In this document: positions 47,381-59,852 of the stretch, piece after piece | Numbering within the stretch: position 1 is the stretch's first letter | Layout of the letters: every line of letters starts with the position of its first letter | Assembly: GCF_003597395.2 (NCBI RefSeq) | Contig: NC_133776.1 | Coordinates: 34,228,155-34,292,154, forward strand | Source of the DNA: Chelonoidis abingdonii | Lineage: Eukaryota; Chordata; Testudines; Testudinidae | Length of the DNA: 64,000 nucleotides | Reading direction: 5' to 3' | Position numbers and translations under genes: made by a program | Notes under the pieces: generated by a model | Seen by the model: only the letters and a program-made list of their open reading frames with translations | Databases searched by the model: none | Told to the model about the DNA's origin: nothing

Positions 47381-48118
47381 TCTTAAGGGCTGTTTCAGAT
47401 ATTCTAGTTTTGATGTTTCTGACAGGAAAAGTTCAAACTAAATGAGGGCATTCTTGCATTGCATTACTTTTTGTGAACAAGAAATCTGACATGGGTTATT
47501 GCAGTAATCATCTGCATACAGAGCATCTTGAATCGTCATATAGTACCCATAATGCAGGAGTGCCTATTATAAGAGAGAAAGCACTTATATGGAGTGAATC
47601 GGAGACTCAAGATTCATTGTGAAACTTGTCTGTGATTTATTTGGATAGCTTTGATACAGCTTAAACCCCTCCACTCTGAACTTTTTTTGCAGGCAACTAG
47701 CGAGAAAGGGCAAATAATTATCGATTAAAGTGATGCAACCCAATTATAAATTTCTGATAATAAATTGGGTGATATTAATTTCAAGAAAATAAATCTACAG
47801 ATGGCACAAAAAGTAGCATTATGAAAGAGATGTTTTCTAGGATGAAGTCGTCATTAGTAATAAGTAAGATCCATTGTATTGTTTATATAGCAGTATCACC
47901 TAGGAACTCCAGTCACGGTCCAAGAAGCTGTTTTAGTTAATTTAAAAGTTTATAATGCATTTGATCTTTGAATGTAGTATATTAGTCAGTGAGTGAATAA
48001 TTTGACTGCATTTTATGTTTAGATAAGGTAATCCATTTGAAGAACATACTGGGAATGACAGCTATGGTAATAAATGTTTTGTGTCAGGGACAAGCAGCAG
48101 ACACAAGTGCAGTCTGTC

Positions 48119-48281
48119 TTAAGGCTTGTCTACATGGGGACACTCAGGGAAGTTAAAGCAAATCAACTAAAGATATGAAGTTAACGCACGTAATATAAGA
48201 TACATTAACCCCCCATGTGGATGCTTTCAGTCAGCAGTTAAATGGCCTTAGTTCTCTCATCTCCTGTAGACATGGCCTTAG
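48119..48281. mobile_element. Harbinger-type MITE
   Basis: The termini aaggcttgtctacatgggg and ctgtagacatggcctta are inverted repeats about 165 bases apart, with TTA near both ends, compatible with a TWA target. No coding content. Confidence 0.6.
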
Positions 48282-48359
48282 TCTATTTCTCCATGGTTTG
48301 TGTGTGCCATCCATTTTGTGATCAGCACACTACAATGGTGTCTAAAGAGAGAAGTTCCT

Positions 48360-48900
48360 AGTGTTGCCAACCCTCCCAGATTCGACCTCAATCTCCTATT
48401 GAAAGCAATCCAGGAGATTTTAATAGGCCGCTAAAAGTCTGGTCAGTGGCTCAGTGGGGTTAAGGCAGGCTCCCTACCTGTCCTGGCTCCACACAGCTCC
48501 CGGAAGTGACCGGCACATCCGTCTAGCTCCTAGGTGCAGGGGCAGCCAGGGGGTCTCTGTGCACTGCCCACACCGTGAGCACTGAGTCTGCAGCTCCCAT
48601 TGGCCAGGAGTTCCGGGAGTCTGTCAGGGCAGTGGTGGATGGGATTGGGGCATTCAGGGGACAGGGAGCAGGGCGAGTTGGGTAGGGGGTGGTGTCCTGG
48701 GGAGGACTTACGGTGGGGGGTGTCTTGGGAGGGAGTAGTGGGTTGTGATTTCTGAGGGAGGCATTCGGGGGCAGGACATGGGTGGGGGTCAGATGGTGGG
48801 GGAGGATGTACTCACCAGGCGATTCCCTACCGGGTCTTCGGTGGCGGGTCCTTCAGTGCTGCAGAAGACTCGGAGTGTCGCCAAGTGAGTCATCCCTGCC
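48360..48900. repeat. GC-rich interspersed repeat, composite
   Basis: It starts gtgttgccaaccctccca and continues into a G-rich interior (48640-48800). It resembles non-autonomous GC-rich elements of turtles, with undefined ends. No coding content. Confidence 0.4.
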
Positions 48901-49169
48901 AGCACCCAGCCGAATTGGGCCCCGCACTTCCTAAAGCTGGCTCTATTTTCAAGCCCCCATTTTTCTTGGCTGTCAGCCAGGTCTCGGCTGCGAGCAGTGT
49001 CCTTGGGCAGAGGCCAGCGTCTTATCTTTGGATTGAGCTTGCTGTCTGCAGTGTTGAGTTAACACGTTCTCTTCTCTTTTCTTTTTCTTTTCCTCCCTTT
49101 TTGGCTTCTTGTAACCTACAAAGAAACCTTCCACTCTCCACTCACACACCTTTGGCCCTCCCCAAAATG

Positions 49170-50460
49170 CTTTGTGATGCTTGCAACAGCGTTAGCAATA
49201 TACAGGGCTGATCTACCTTACTGGGGGGAACTTCCTAAGGGGAGGAGGCCATTGTGGTGTGACAGTCCCCCCTGCAGCGACTCAGGTGCTGTGAGCAGCT
49301 GGGTTTCCCCAGCAGCTCCAAGCCACCGGCGGTGGCGGCAGAGAGACCCCGGAATTGCTGAGTGGCTGTGGGTGGGAGGATCCCCGCACAGCTCCCCAGC
49401 TGCTGGCAGGGCCTCCCGGCAGCTGCTCAGCAGCTGCCCTTCTGGAGCTCCCAGCTGCTCAGTGGGACAGGGAACCCAGAGCTGCTCAGTGGGTGAGGGC
49501 CTTCCCACAGCTCCCCAGCTGCTCCCATTGGTGGGGCCCCTCACAGCTCCCGTGCTGCTGCAGGCAATGGGGGACCACCTCCAGCCCCACAGGGCATCAG
49601 GGGGACCCTCCCCCCAGTTCTCAGACACTGGGTAATGGATATGCCAGCTCCCAGTGGTTGTAGGTGGAGGAGCAGGGTACTGGACCCTCCTCTCTCCCCA
49701 TTTTGTCAGGGTTGTTTTTTTGTATGTCAGCGACAAGTCACTGCTTCCGTGATTTTCTATTATTGCACCCTAAATGTTGTTTTAAGCAGATTAAAGTATT
49801 ACTTTGTGAACAGAGAGCTCTTGCTTGCAGCTTAGAATTCCAGATATTTCTTTCACAGGCCAGACCCCTTCTAGCCTGGGTCCAGGTCTTCCTCAGTTCA
49901 GTTTTTGGTGTTTCCAGCAGTCATCTTGGGTGGGGATTTCTTGAAGAATAACCAAGATGAACTCACTCCCTGGCCTTAAATAGGATTTGCATATGGCGAG
50001 AATCCTTTGTTTTCCAGTTTGACCCCCACCCCCTCTTAGTGGGAAAAACTCTAGAAGTCCAAGATGGTGTCCAGTGCCAGGTGACATGATCGCCTGACCC
50101 TGCAGTGTCAAAGCAGCATCCCAGGAAACTTCTCAGGAGCGAGGGAGATAGCATCTTAAAAGTCCTGTTGCTCTTTGTAATGGCCCATTCCAGGTTGATT
50201 GCATTCTGTCTGGTGAGTGTTCCCCAGGTGAGAAAACAGTTGTAATTGTTACACAGTTCCTAGTCCTTACTTATATACAAAATTAATACGTGCTTACAAA
50301 TTGGATAATCATATCACTAAATCACAACCTTTCCAATGATAGCTCAGATGACCCATCTTGCATAAAATAAAATTTAATTATACCATATTCATATTGTAAG
50401 CATATTTGTATGAAGAACATGGGGTTAATTTCATAGCCTCATCTTTAGACAGTTTCTGAT
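49170..50460. mobile_element. LTR-retroelement-derived debris
   Basis: 49210-49700 is GC-rich with internal duplication of agctgctcagtggg-like units. 49905-50230 holds blocks such as gaagaataaccaagatgaac and tttgcatatggcgagaatcc that recall retroelement LTR sequence in turtles. Strand and ends are unclear. The 153- and 172-codon frames over the GC-rich part are probably compositional. Confidence 0.38.
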
Positions 50461-51600
50461 ATTTTTTCAAGGAGATAGGAATTATAAAGAGAGATTCAGT
50501 GTGAAAGAATGTATTAACTCCAAAAAAGTGAGATCTTAAGCCCACAAAATAAGCTATTTTCTTTTTATAAAAATAGAAGAAAAATCTTTGACTACCTCTG
50601 TTTTTAGTTGGATCAGTCCATCACTTTTATTGTGATTTAGTAATCTCTACAGTTCTTAAAGTGTTGGCTGCTTTAATGCTAACTCTGTCCTTTTTAAGAA
50701 CTGGTCCTTTAAACTGTGAGGAAGGACGCTACAAACAAGCCTGTCCTTTTCTTTTTTACTTTTAAGCACTATTACATTGATAGGTTTTCCTGCTTTATTG
50801 CTGGACCAAAGCAAAAAATGGGTGCTTTTCATATACTATATTTGTTTTTGGTATCACGGTCACTAAATGTGTAACCACATTTGGATTATTTCTTTTAGCC
50901 TCATACTTAAAGGTTATAAATCTTGCTGTTTCTCCCACTACAATCTGGAACAATGAAGTCTGCAGTAGCTTTTCATCTGTCTGCCCAGCCATGTATTAAA
51001 TTGTAAATCGTTGTATGATCCATCTCTGTCATTCAGCAATGTTTCTTATGAGAAGGTGCTTCAAAGACGCATCCAGTTTTTACCTGTAGTCTTGAGTTGT
51101 AATTGGAGGGGTAACCAGACCAAAAAAAGTTTAGGAAATTTGGGCTTGAGTGAAAACACATGAGCATTGTAGGGGGAACATCAACAGACTAATATAAAGT
51201 TATTAGGGAACCATTTCCCCCTCATACTTCAAGGGTTTCACTTATGGTTGTAATTCCAGTCTGGCACCATATTGTATACAGAAGCAGACATCTTGGCTAA
51301 CTCTGTTTTATTCTGTAGCATTGGAATTACACAATAAGTAAAGAAACATTATTGCCATTAGAAGGATCTTTTGTAGCAACATAATAAAACAATCATTTCT
51401 GATTGGAGGGCCTCTGTGCATTCTCACTAATGGGATTCAGTGCTTCTAACATACAGCTGCAGAACTTTATAAATATAAAGCCATGTCTGCTGGGGAGTGC
51501 AGTAGTGCTCTTGCATTAGAATGATGCCTTTGGCTCTGTGAATATAAGGGGTTGCCCTCTCTAGCTCATCTCAATGTCTTTGCTGCCTCTGACAGCTAAT
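50461..51600. other. Intronic, nothing recognised
   Basis: AT-rich sequence without a supportable exon or bounded repeat. Confidence 0.4.
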
Positions 51601-51652
51601 GGATCTTTCTCTCTTGTCAGCAAAGGCTAGTTAGCTTGTTTCCTTCAAACAG

Positions 51653-52530
51653 ATGGTTATAGTTAGCTTAGTTGGAACCATTGGTCTTTGTTCCTCTGAG
51701 ACCATGTTAGGTCCTGAATCACATGAGATGTTCAAAAGGCGTGTGATCTGCTCAGTAGTCTTCCCTAAGTCAGAAACACATATCCAGTGCCTTGTGTGCT
51801 TCGGAGACTCACACATTGTATCACAGTGCATGATTTTATCAGACAAAGAAGATCAGGCAGCTCACTCTGTAAGTACATGTGGCTTCAGTGAGCCTGGACC
51901 ATTGTGATACTCTGTGGGAGCTTTGAAGTCTGCTTTTCTGTTAGTGTCATCACTAAAGAAACCTGAGATGCACTGAGTCAGTCGTGCCGTGTCAGGCCCG
52001 AGGTCCGCCTCCCCGATGCTAATGCCTTAGTTTCCTATCCAGCACTGTAGGCTGCATCTAGACAACATGCATCATCAACAGTGATGCCAATACAGACCAT
52101 GTTGAAATCTTTGGTGCCATCAGAATTGGTGCTGGCTGATGCTGTAACCAAAAGGCAGGCTTCCTGTCCACCTTGTGACTCTACTCTGGGTAGAAAGAGG
52201 AGGAGGAAGCATTCCAGTATGCAGAGAGAGTCCAAGTAGAAGAGGCATTGTTCTCCTTCTCTGCCACTGGCACATATTTCCTACGGGGACTCCTTGTTGG
52301 TGCCAGCATCACCTTCAGCACACACCCATTCTCAGCTTGAGGCTCTGCAGCCGAGTTATATTGACAGTTTATTGCTGCTGGATACTCTGATGCTGGCAGT
52401 TTCTCCTCTCATCAGGGAACTCCCATCAAAGCTGTTGGCTTTGCCTCAGCTGCTTGACTTTGTGCAGCAGTATTCACTGCTGTCTTCAATCTGGAGCATG
52501 ATAGAACACAGGCTCTCCTTGGCACCAGAG
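51653..52530 (+). pseudogene. Retroelement gag-like relic (possibly DIRS-type)
   Basis: The + frame at 51653-51907 gives ETHIQCLVCFGDSHIVSQC, a Cys/His block like the CLYCLGxxHxxxxC motif in gag-like proteins of turtle retroelements. Downstream (52190-52420) a Glu/Ser-rich stretch and SLLLLDTLMLAVSPLIREL follow in other frames. Assignment to DIRS is by analogy with the 1-1010 relic. Within it, 51819-52006 is duplicated at 54399-54602. Confidence 0.4.
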
Positions 52531-52540
52531 AGGTGGTGTG

Positions 52541-52678
52541 GCAGGGCTCAGGTTACAGGCCCCTTGCATGGGGCTGAAGGGTGACAGGGCTCAGGCTTCA
52601 ATCCCCCCCTCCTGGGGTCATGTAATAAGTTTTGTTGTCAGAAGGGGGCCACGGTGCAATGAAGTTTGAGAACCCCTG
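52541..52678. mobile_element. Right-end fragment of hAT-type MITE
   Basis: Aligns with the right end of the complete element at 53480-53801: ggttacaggcccc, gtaataagttttgttgtcag and gaagtttgagaacccctg. The left half is missing. Confidence 0.75.
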
Positions 52679-52839
52679 AACTAAGTGGTTGCTGCCACAA
52701 TCTTTAGTCAGGGAAACGGACTGAACTCTATGGAGCAGATCAGTGGCATTTGCACAGCTGTTGCCAAGGAGCATGCATTCTGTCTGAGTCTTGCACACTA
52801 TCTGTATGTGAAACAGAACAAACTCCTTCTGGGGTTTAC

Positions 52840-53325
52840 AGTCTTTAACCTGTCCCGGCATTAATATGGGGCCATACCGTCAGGACTTTGTCCCTGGAGA
52901 CAGTCTTCTTGTGGCCCTCCCTGGGCTCAGTCCTTACTCAGTCCTAGCAGCCAGCCAGAGCTCCTTCTTTACTCCCTCAGTCCTTGCAGGCAGCTTGGTT
53001 GGGTTCAGTCCAAACAGCCATCCAGGAGCTCCTTCTTAGCTTCCCTGGTCCTTCCCTACAGTGAGCTGTCCATGGTCCTGCTGCTCTTTCAGCCAGCCAA
53101 AAACACAGTCCTCTCTCTCCTCCAGCTCCAGGCCTGTTGCTCTGTTCTGCAGCTTTATAATAAGGCCCTGGTGGGCCCTGATTGGCTGCTCCCCGCAGCC
53201 TCTCTCATTGCTTCCCCGCAACTACTCTAGCTGCTAAGAGGACTTCTCTTCTGCTCCTTTCTGGGATGGGGTATAGCAGGACCCCGATGCCTCCAGCAGG
53301 GGGCCTCTAGGGCTAATCTAGCCCA
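52840..53325 (-). mobile_element. LTR-like segment with TATA region on minus strand
   Basis: On the minus strand a gggccttattataaagctgc TATA-like region follows a CCAAT-containing stretch (gcagccaatcagggccc). This is promoter-like organisation typical of an LTR. Repeated agccagccag/ctccttctt-like units occur at 52930-53035. No coding content; the ends are not defined. Confidence 0.45.
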
Positions 53326-53479
53326 TTGCACAGGTACATAGAAATCAAGTTCTCAAGAGGTCTCATCCTAACTTTATGCCTCAAGTTGTTTCAGACTTTG
53401 AACCAGACCCCAACGGAGATGTCTTTGTTCTCATTAGATGTTAAAAGAGGCTTGTGTTCTTATTTAGAAAGGACTAAAC

Positions 53480-53801
53480 TAGCGGTTCTCAAACTGTGGG
53501 TTGGGACCCCAAAGTGGGTTGCAACACCTTTTTAATGGGGTCGCCAGGGCTGGAATCAGACTTGCTGGGGTCCAAGGCTGAAGCTGCAGCTCAAGCCCCA
53601 CTGCCCGGGGCCAAAGCTGAAGCCTGAGGGCTTCAATTCTGGGTGGCATGGCTGGTTACAGGCCCCCTGCATGGGGCTGAAGCCCTTGGGATTTGGCCCG
53701 GGGGGGAGAGGGCTCAGGCATCAGTCCCTGCTCCCGGGGTCGTGTAGTAAGTTTTGTTCCCAGAAGGGGACCATGGTGCAATGAAGTTTTGAGAACCCCT
53801 G
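53480..53801. mobile_element. hAT-type MITE, complete, 322 bp
   Basis: The left end, tagcggttctcaaactgtgg, and the right end, gttttgagaacccctg, are inverted. Flanks gactaaac (53472-53479) and gacgaaag (53802-53809) match at 6 of 8 bases. A truncated relative lies at 52541-52678. Confidence 0.75.
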
Positions 53802-54599
53802 GACGAAAGCATTTAGAAAATTAAACAGACTGTCTGTAGCTTATGGAGAGAGATGTAGAGGGAAGGCTATTAATAAGCAGACTCTATGCCACTGGATCAA
53901 GAGACATATTCAGCACTGCTATTCCTTATCCAAGAAGCCAATAGCCATGGGTTAAAGACACACTCCTCTAAAAACACAGTTTCCTCTATAGTCTCTTTAA
54001 GACAAGTTCTCCTGGTAGATATTTGCAAAAAGGTAACATGGAATTGGTTGCATACTTTCATTAAGCGCTAATATTAGACTTGGTATCATGTTCTGCCCAA
54101 TTTGGTCTAATTCCATTTTTTCCTAGAACTCCTTATTCACCATCCTCCAGTGGGGTCATTGCTTGCTAATCTCTCATTAGTGGGAATGTACAAAGACCCT
54201 CGAAGAGTGCGAGTCTGTCTACACTTAAACTGCTACAGCGGCTCAGCTACAGTGTTGCAGCTTTGCCACTATAGTGCTTCAATATATACACTCACTACAG
54301 TAACAGGAGAGATTCTCGTGGTGCTTTAGTTATTCCACCTCCCTGAGAGGTGGGCTAGGTCAACAGAAGAATTCTTCCGTTAATTAAATGCACATAGTAT
54401 CACAGTGCATGATTTGAGATGCTTTTATCAGACAAAGGCTATCAGGCAGCTCACTCTGCAAGTGCATTTGGCTTCAGTAAGCCTTGAACCGGACCATCGT
54501 GATACTTTGTGGCAGCTTGGAAGTCTGCTTTTGTGTTTAGTGTCATCACTGAAGAAGCCTGAGATGCACCGAGCCAGTCGTGCCTTGTCAGGCCCGAGG

Positions 54600-54950
54600 T
54601 CCCAAAATCGCAGAAGAGCTCCAGCATGGACCAAACAGGAGGTACTGCATCTGATCACTGCATGGGGAGACGAATCCATGCTATCAGGACTCCGTTCCAA
54701 AAGACAAAATGCCGGAATATTTGAAAAAAATCTCCAAGGGCATGAAGACAGAGGTTATAACAAGGACCCGCAGCAGTGCTGCTTGAAACTTAAGGAGCTC
54801 AGGCAAGCTTACCACAGAGGCAAACGGCTGCTCCGGGTCAGAGTCTCAGACATGCCGCTTCTGTGATGAGCTGCATGACATTCTAGGAGGTGCCCCTACA
54901 ACTACCCCTACCCCTGTGCTTCCCTCCTCCCCCAACCCTTCCGGGCTACC
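54600..54950 (+). pseudogene. Harbinger C Myb/SANT-like partner gene
   Basis: Continuous frame: SQNRRRAPAWTKQEVLHLIT, then SGLRSKRQNAGIFEKN and QCCLKLKELRQAYHRGK, a clear Myb/SANT-like DNA-binding fold (Trp in WT, LIxxWG, RNAxIFEK, CxxKLKELRQAY). After 54866 a shifted frame gives CRFCDELHDILGG and a Pro/Thr tail. AATAAA lies at 54984-54989. The first ~65 codons of the open frame (54405-54600) come from the duplicated gag-like block and are not part of the domain. Confidence 0.78.
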
Positions 54951-55019
54951 TTGGCAGTTATCCCCCCATTTGTGTGATGAATTAATAAAGAATGCATTAA
55001 TTTGAAACAACAATGACTT

Positions 55020-55480
55020 TATTGCCTCTGCAAGCGGAGATCAAGGGGGGGGGGAGAGGGCGGTTGACTTACAGGGAAGTAGAGTGAACCAAGGGGGTGG
55101 GTTTTCATCAAGGAGAAACAAACATAACTTTCACACCATAGTCTGGCCAGTCATGAAACTGGTTTTCAAAGCTTCTCTGATGCACAGCGGGCCCTGCTGT
55201 GCTCTTCTAACCGCCCTGGTGTTTCGCTGCGCATAATCACCAGCCAGGTTATTTGCCTCAGACTCCTACCCTACCATAAATGTCTCCTCCTTACTCTCTC
55301 AGATATTGTGGAGCACACAGCAAGCAGTAATAACGATGGGAATATTGGTTTCGCTGAGGTCTAACCGAGTCAGTAAAGTGCGCCAGCGAGCTTTTAAACG
55401 TCAAAAGGCACATTCTACCACCATTCTGCACTTGCTCAGCCTATAGCTGAACTGCTTCTTACTACTGCCCAGGCTTCATG
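55020..55480 (-). pseudogene. Harbinger C transposase relic
   Basis: The minus strand gives CRMVVECAF, stop, RLKARWRTLLTRLDL, then NIPIVITACCVLHNI, stop (55430-55300). This matches the MVVENAFGRLKxRW and CCVLHNICE blocks of Harbinger transposases. Two in-frame stops at conserved positions (Gly and Cys codons changed to TGA) show inactivity. The poly(A) signal on this strand is at 55018-55023. Confidence 0.8.
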
Positions 55481-55599
55481 AGCCATGGGAACAAGGGGTA
55501 GGCTGGGATAGGTGCGATTGCACGGTGCTGCTGACTGGGAGAGCAGCCTGAGGCAAAAGTCTCCAGCTGGCATGATACTCCAGGCAGGACTGAATCGCC

Positions 55600-56213
55600 A
55601 TTAGATGAAACTTAAAGAAGAGAATGACCTGGAGTCATTCCCATTTTTGTCCAGGTGCCCCTGACTGACCTCACTGAGGCCGGCCAGGAGCACCCACGGG
55701 ATGACCATGATGACGGTTAGCAGTCGTATTGCACTGTCTGATGTCGGCAAGGCAAGGCAAGGAGATGCTGCTGTGTAGCACTGCAGTACCACCTCTGCCA
55801 GCAGCACCCAGGAGATATGCAGTGATAGTGAGCTAAGTGGGCTCCATGGTTGCTGTGGTATGTTGTCTGCACGGGTAACCCAGGAAAAAAGGAGAGAAAC
55901 AATTTTTTGCCATTGCTTTCACGGAGGGTGGGGGGGCCTGATGACATGTACCCAGAACCACCCGCAACAATGTTTTTGCCCTGTCAGGCATTGGAAGCTC
56001 AAGCCAGAATTCCAATGGGCAGCGGAGACTGCGGGAACTGTGGGATAGCTTCCACAGTGCAACACTCCAAAAGTCGATGCTAGCCTCTGTATTGTGGATG
56101 CACACCGCCACTTAATGCACTTAGTGGGGACACACACAATCGACTGTATCAAATCGATTTCTAAAATTCAACTTTTATTAAATAGACCTAATTTCATAGT
56201 GTAGACCTACCCC
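55600..56213. mobile_element. Harbinger C right terminal region
   Basis: It matches the remnant at 4420-5000 over several blocks (gtcattcccatttttgtcca, acccagaaccacccgcaac and aattccaatgggcag) and ends catagtgtagacctac. It is probably the transposase upstream region and the terminus. Short open frames here are artefacts. Confidence 0.65.
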
Positions 56214-56454
56214 GATGTAGCTATGCCGATGTAAGTTTTCAGTGTAGACCAGTCCTTACGGTGGTGGTGGTTGTTGTTTGAGAATTTTCTCTGTGCATTC
56301 ACACTACACATTCACCTTCTTCTCTGCATCAAAGTTCTTTGTATTTCAGGGCTAACTCTGGTCTTGAGAGAAGGAACTGAGAGGGTCTGAGTTGGGGGCA
56401 TGCTCCCTTATATATACAGAGCTAATGATGTTATTTTAGCTGAAGAGTGCCACT

Positions 56455-56576
56455 TCGGGTGACCAGATGTCCTGATTTTATAGGTACAGTCCCAATTTTG
56501 GGGCTTTTTTCTTATATAGGCACCTATTATGCCCCACCCTGTCCCGACTTTTTACACTTGCTATTTGGTCATCCTA
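56455..56576. mobile_element. Short hAT-like MITE, 122 bp
   Basis: The ends tcgggtgaccagatg and tatttggtcatccta are inverted repeats. It is flanked by gtgccact on both sides (56447-56454 and 56577-56584), a perfect 8-bp duplication. Confidence 0.85.
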
Positions 56577-56584
56577 GTGCCACT

Positions 56585-57640
56585 GCCCCACCAGAAGACT
56601 TGAGGTTTCTGTACAGTTCTGCAGCACAGTGCTGGAGGTGCTTGAATCCCATTAGTAGGAATGCTCAGACAAAACTCTCAAAGAACAGTTACTAGTAACC
56701 TCTCTTTACTAGTAATCTGCTACCACTGTTGGCTGCATTCAGTGTTCCTTTTGTGTGTAAATGCAGTGAGAGGCTTGGTGGGTTGGGCTGTGTGTAGAAA
56801 GGAGAGGAGAAGGCTGGTGCCTTGTAGTGCTCTGCAGCATTGCAGAGAAAAGCATGTATAGTTGGCCTGAGGAGCAAAGAAATACTACTATATCAGATCA
56901 ATTTCAGCCCTACATAATCTCTGAAGGAGGCGATCTGAAATGCTATCACTATACTTTTTGTGTGACCTTGGGTTTTTTTGGTGTTCTTCTGGTGACTATT
57001 AGATTGTCTAATAGTGTATCCTGTGTATTCTACATACAACTACCATATGACCTATAGCTTTTTGTTATGGAAAGTCAATGTAAATATTTAAAAAAAAATT
57101 CAGTTGTCCATTAAATGCAAGTGACATGTTTAGGCCTATTTAAAAAAACACACAAACAAAAACCAAACCTGAGCATGGTGCAAACTGATATTTAAAAGAT
57201 CATTTAAATTTTAGTCTGTATTAGAGACTTATGGTTCACCTGTCACGTGGGTGTCAAGGCTTGAATGTAATTTACAAATCACAGTGCTAAATGAAAGTTT
57301 TCCATTTAGCTCTTCATTTGAGATTTTCCTGAGAACCCCTAAATTGGTTGTTTTTCAAACCCCAGTTTAATTTCTTATGACCATTAGCTTTGCCTATCTT
57401 CATCTGGAGTCGAAAACTTGCTTCTGTGAAACAGAAGACTGAAGAATAAAGTTTCTGTTTATCCACAGTTAGGTACAGCATGGGGAATGCAACGTCTGAT
57501 TTCCCATATAGCTCTCTGGCAGTGTGCCTAACAGCTTTCTTATTGAAGGCGGTAGTTAAATTTCCACATCAGTTCAGTCCTTCATCTCTGATGAGACTGA
57601 CATTGATGGTGCCAGTTAGTATCAGTTGTGATGCTGGTGT
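56585..57640. other. Intronic, nothing recognised
   Basis: AT-rich sequence without exon or repeat support. Confidence 0.4.
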
Positions 57641-57647
57641 TCACATA

Positions 57648-58045
57648 CATATAAGAATGGCCATACTGGGTCAGACCAAATGTCTATCCAGCCCCGTATC
57701 CCTGTCTACCAACAGTTACCAATGCCAGGTGTCCCAGAGGGAGGGAACCTAACAGGTAATGATCAAGTGATCTCTCTCTGCTACCATCCATCTCCACCCT
57801 CTGACAGAGGCTAGGAATACCATTCCTTACCCATCGTGGCAAATAGCCATTAATAGACTTAACCTCCATGAATTTATCTAGTTCTCTTTTAAACCCTGTT
57901 ATAGTCCTAGCCTTCTCAACCTCCTCAGGCAAGGAGTTCCACAGGTTGACTATGTGCTCTGTGAAGAAGAACTTCCTTTTATTTGTTTTAAACCTGCTGC
58001 TCATCAATTTCGTTTGGTGGCCCTTAGTTCTTATATTGTACGTAT
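57648..58045 (-). mobile_element. CR1 LINE ORF2 C-terminus, well preserved
   Basis: The minus-strand frame 58007-57684 gives SRFKTNKRKFFFTEHIVNLW, then NSLPEEVEKARTITGFKREL and DKFMEVKSINGY. This is the conserved end of CR1 ORF2. The 3' UTR continues to the complement of aagaatggccatactgggtc at 57653. Open for 107 codons, so younger than the other CR1 copies here. Confidence 0.88.
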
Positions 58046-58049
58046 GGGA

Positions 58050-59750
58050 TGTGATTCATATGTGTCACAAAACAGCTTTTAGACAACTTTGGTTAACTAC
58101 CACTTAAGCCAGTGCCCTGGAGGTGAAAATTGTGAGTCTCTTTAACAATATCCTGTCTCACTCAGTTCATTCTCAGAGTGAATTAATAATTAATTATCTT
58201 AACTAAGTTCTGTTTATTTGACTTCTAATTAGTTAATAAGAATATTCAATAAAAATTGCAGATAAAAAACATCATTTAATAGTTCATGAATTTTAGTGAG
58301 CAGTCTGTCCCCAAGAATAGACCGTAATCCTAGAGTAAATACACCCTCTTATCCATTTATTTTTTCTAGTACTATATGTAACACACAAAACAAGATATTT
58401 CTTTTGTTGTCAGAGACAAGTTCAATGTGACAATAAAATGTAAGGAAAGCAATTGGGTTTCTCTATACAATTCCCTCTTTGCATTATTGTCTACAAAACT
58501 TGACAAATGACTAATGGACACTGCATGTTCTTGTCTTATGTATGTTTCTTTGGGGAAATTACTGTTAGCTAACTGCATGGTTGAATGCTCAGCTGATTCT
58601 TTAGGAGGAAAATAAACTTTCTCAGTTGTGGATGATTATTTTGGAGAGCTACGTATAAACATCTGGTAGTATAGCAATCATATAGCCAGAGAGAACTTGT
58701 GGTCTTAAAATATAAACACAAATTATTTCACATTATTAATCTTCAAAAAATTAACATGATGTTATGGTTATTTAGCACTGCATTTAAAGTTAAAATACCC
58801 TTGCTTCAAGTGAGGTTGCTAAGTAACTTCTAAGTCCTAGTTTATTTTTTGAGGATAAGAGCTGCATGAGTCCATTCAAATAATATTGCTTTATTTAAAT
58901 AGATTTCTTTAGGCATTTGAAGAATGAAAACTAATGGGCAAATCACTCTTTCACCCTGTTTGAATTACCTGGCACAAACATATACTAGACAGAAAGGAAA
59001 AGAAAGCAGATAAGTAGTGATATTAACATGCCACTATTGTGTACCCCGCTGCACCAGGATCCCCAGAAAAAAGCAATTTTTTGGGTCCTTATTCTGCAAA
59101 CCTTCCCTGAATGAAATTCCATTGAATTCAATGGTCATTCTTTACATAGAAGGCTTCCAGGATTGGGTGTATAGTTAATTGAACAGAACTGTAGAGTGTA
59201 GAAGGCTCAACTCATTTTTATGCACTCACCTTTATTATGCATCTTTACCAGGCTGTGGTCCTGGATGCTTTGTTCTTTGGTTTGGCATGAACAAATACCC
59301 CTGAACTCTCTGAAGTAGAATTTTTTTATCAACACTGTTGTTAGCAGACTTTAAATGAATTTGCTGTTAGTATAAACTAAAAGTGTTCAGTCTTTGACCA
59401 TATCAGAATAGACCAGTCATAACAATTCCATTGATCATGGGAAGAATTCATTTACCAAGTAGGATCAGGAGAGAACTATGGTATTATTAATACTAAAAAA
59501 ATTGGACTCTCTTGTACATTGCAGTGCAAGCTACATTATCATACCATGTACTTTGTCCTACCTTCTATTCAAGGCTGCTGGTTGCTAAGTAACTGAAGGG
59601 GAGAGTCCTGTAACCTTGTAGTGTTGTTGTCCTAATGGAATTGGAAAATCAACAAAAAGATAAATATACATTTCAGAATGATTGTAATAATTCAGCGGTT
59701 ATCAAAAGTTGCAGTCTAGAGAATATTTATTTTCTAGCGTAGATGCAATC
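58050..59750. other. Intronic, nothing recognised
   Basis: AT-rich. No exon, no bounded repeat. Confidence 0.4.
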
Positions 59751-59754
59751 TCAT

Positions 59755-59852
59755 AATTTCTGAGTTTACCTGGTCCTGCTTCAGCCTAGGAGGCTGGACT
59801 TTGACTTCTTGAGATCCCTTTCATACCTACATTTCTATGATTCTGTGATTCT
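59755..59852 (+). mobile_element. CR1 3' terminus
   Basis: The blocks ctggtcctgcttcagc, ggaggctggactttga and ttcttgagatccctttcata, then attctgtgattctta, are the degraded CR1 3' end with its terminal repeat. Confidence 0.75.

Larger units (their letters stand above)
54205..56262. mobile_element. Harbinger-type MITE split by Harbinger element C
   Basis: 54205-54390 (gtctgtctacacttaaactg to agaagaattcttccgttaat) and 56214-56262 (cagtgtagaccagtcctta at its end) look like the two ends of one MITE. A related MITE lies at 61513-62450. The inserted 54391-56213 carries a gag-like filler, a Myb-like gene (+) and a transposase relic (-), and ends gtgtagaccta. Confidence 0.58.

Noticed and set aside
49218..49736. 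172-codon minus and 153-codon plus frames over the same GC-rich repeat
   Set aside because: Overlapping open frames on both strands in GC-rich duplicated sequence indicate composition and not coding.
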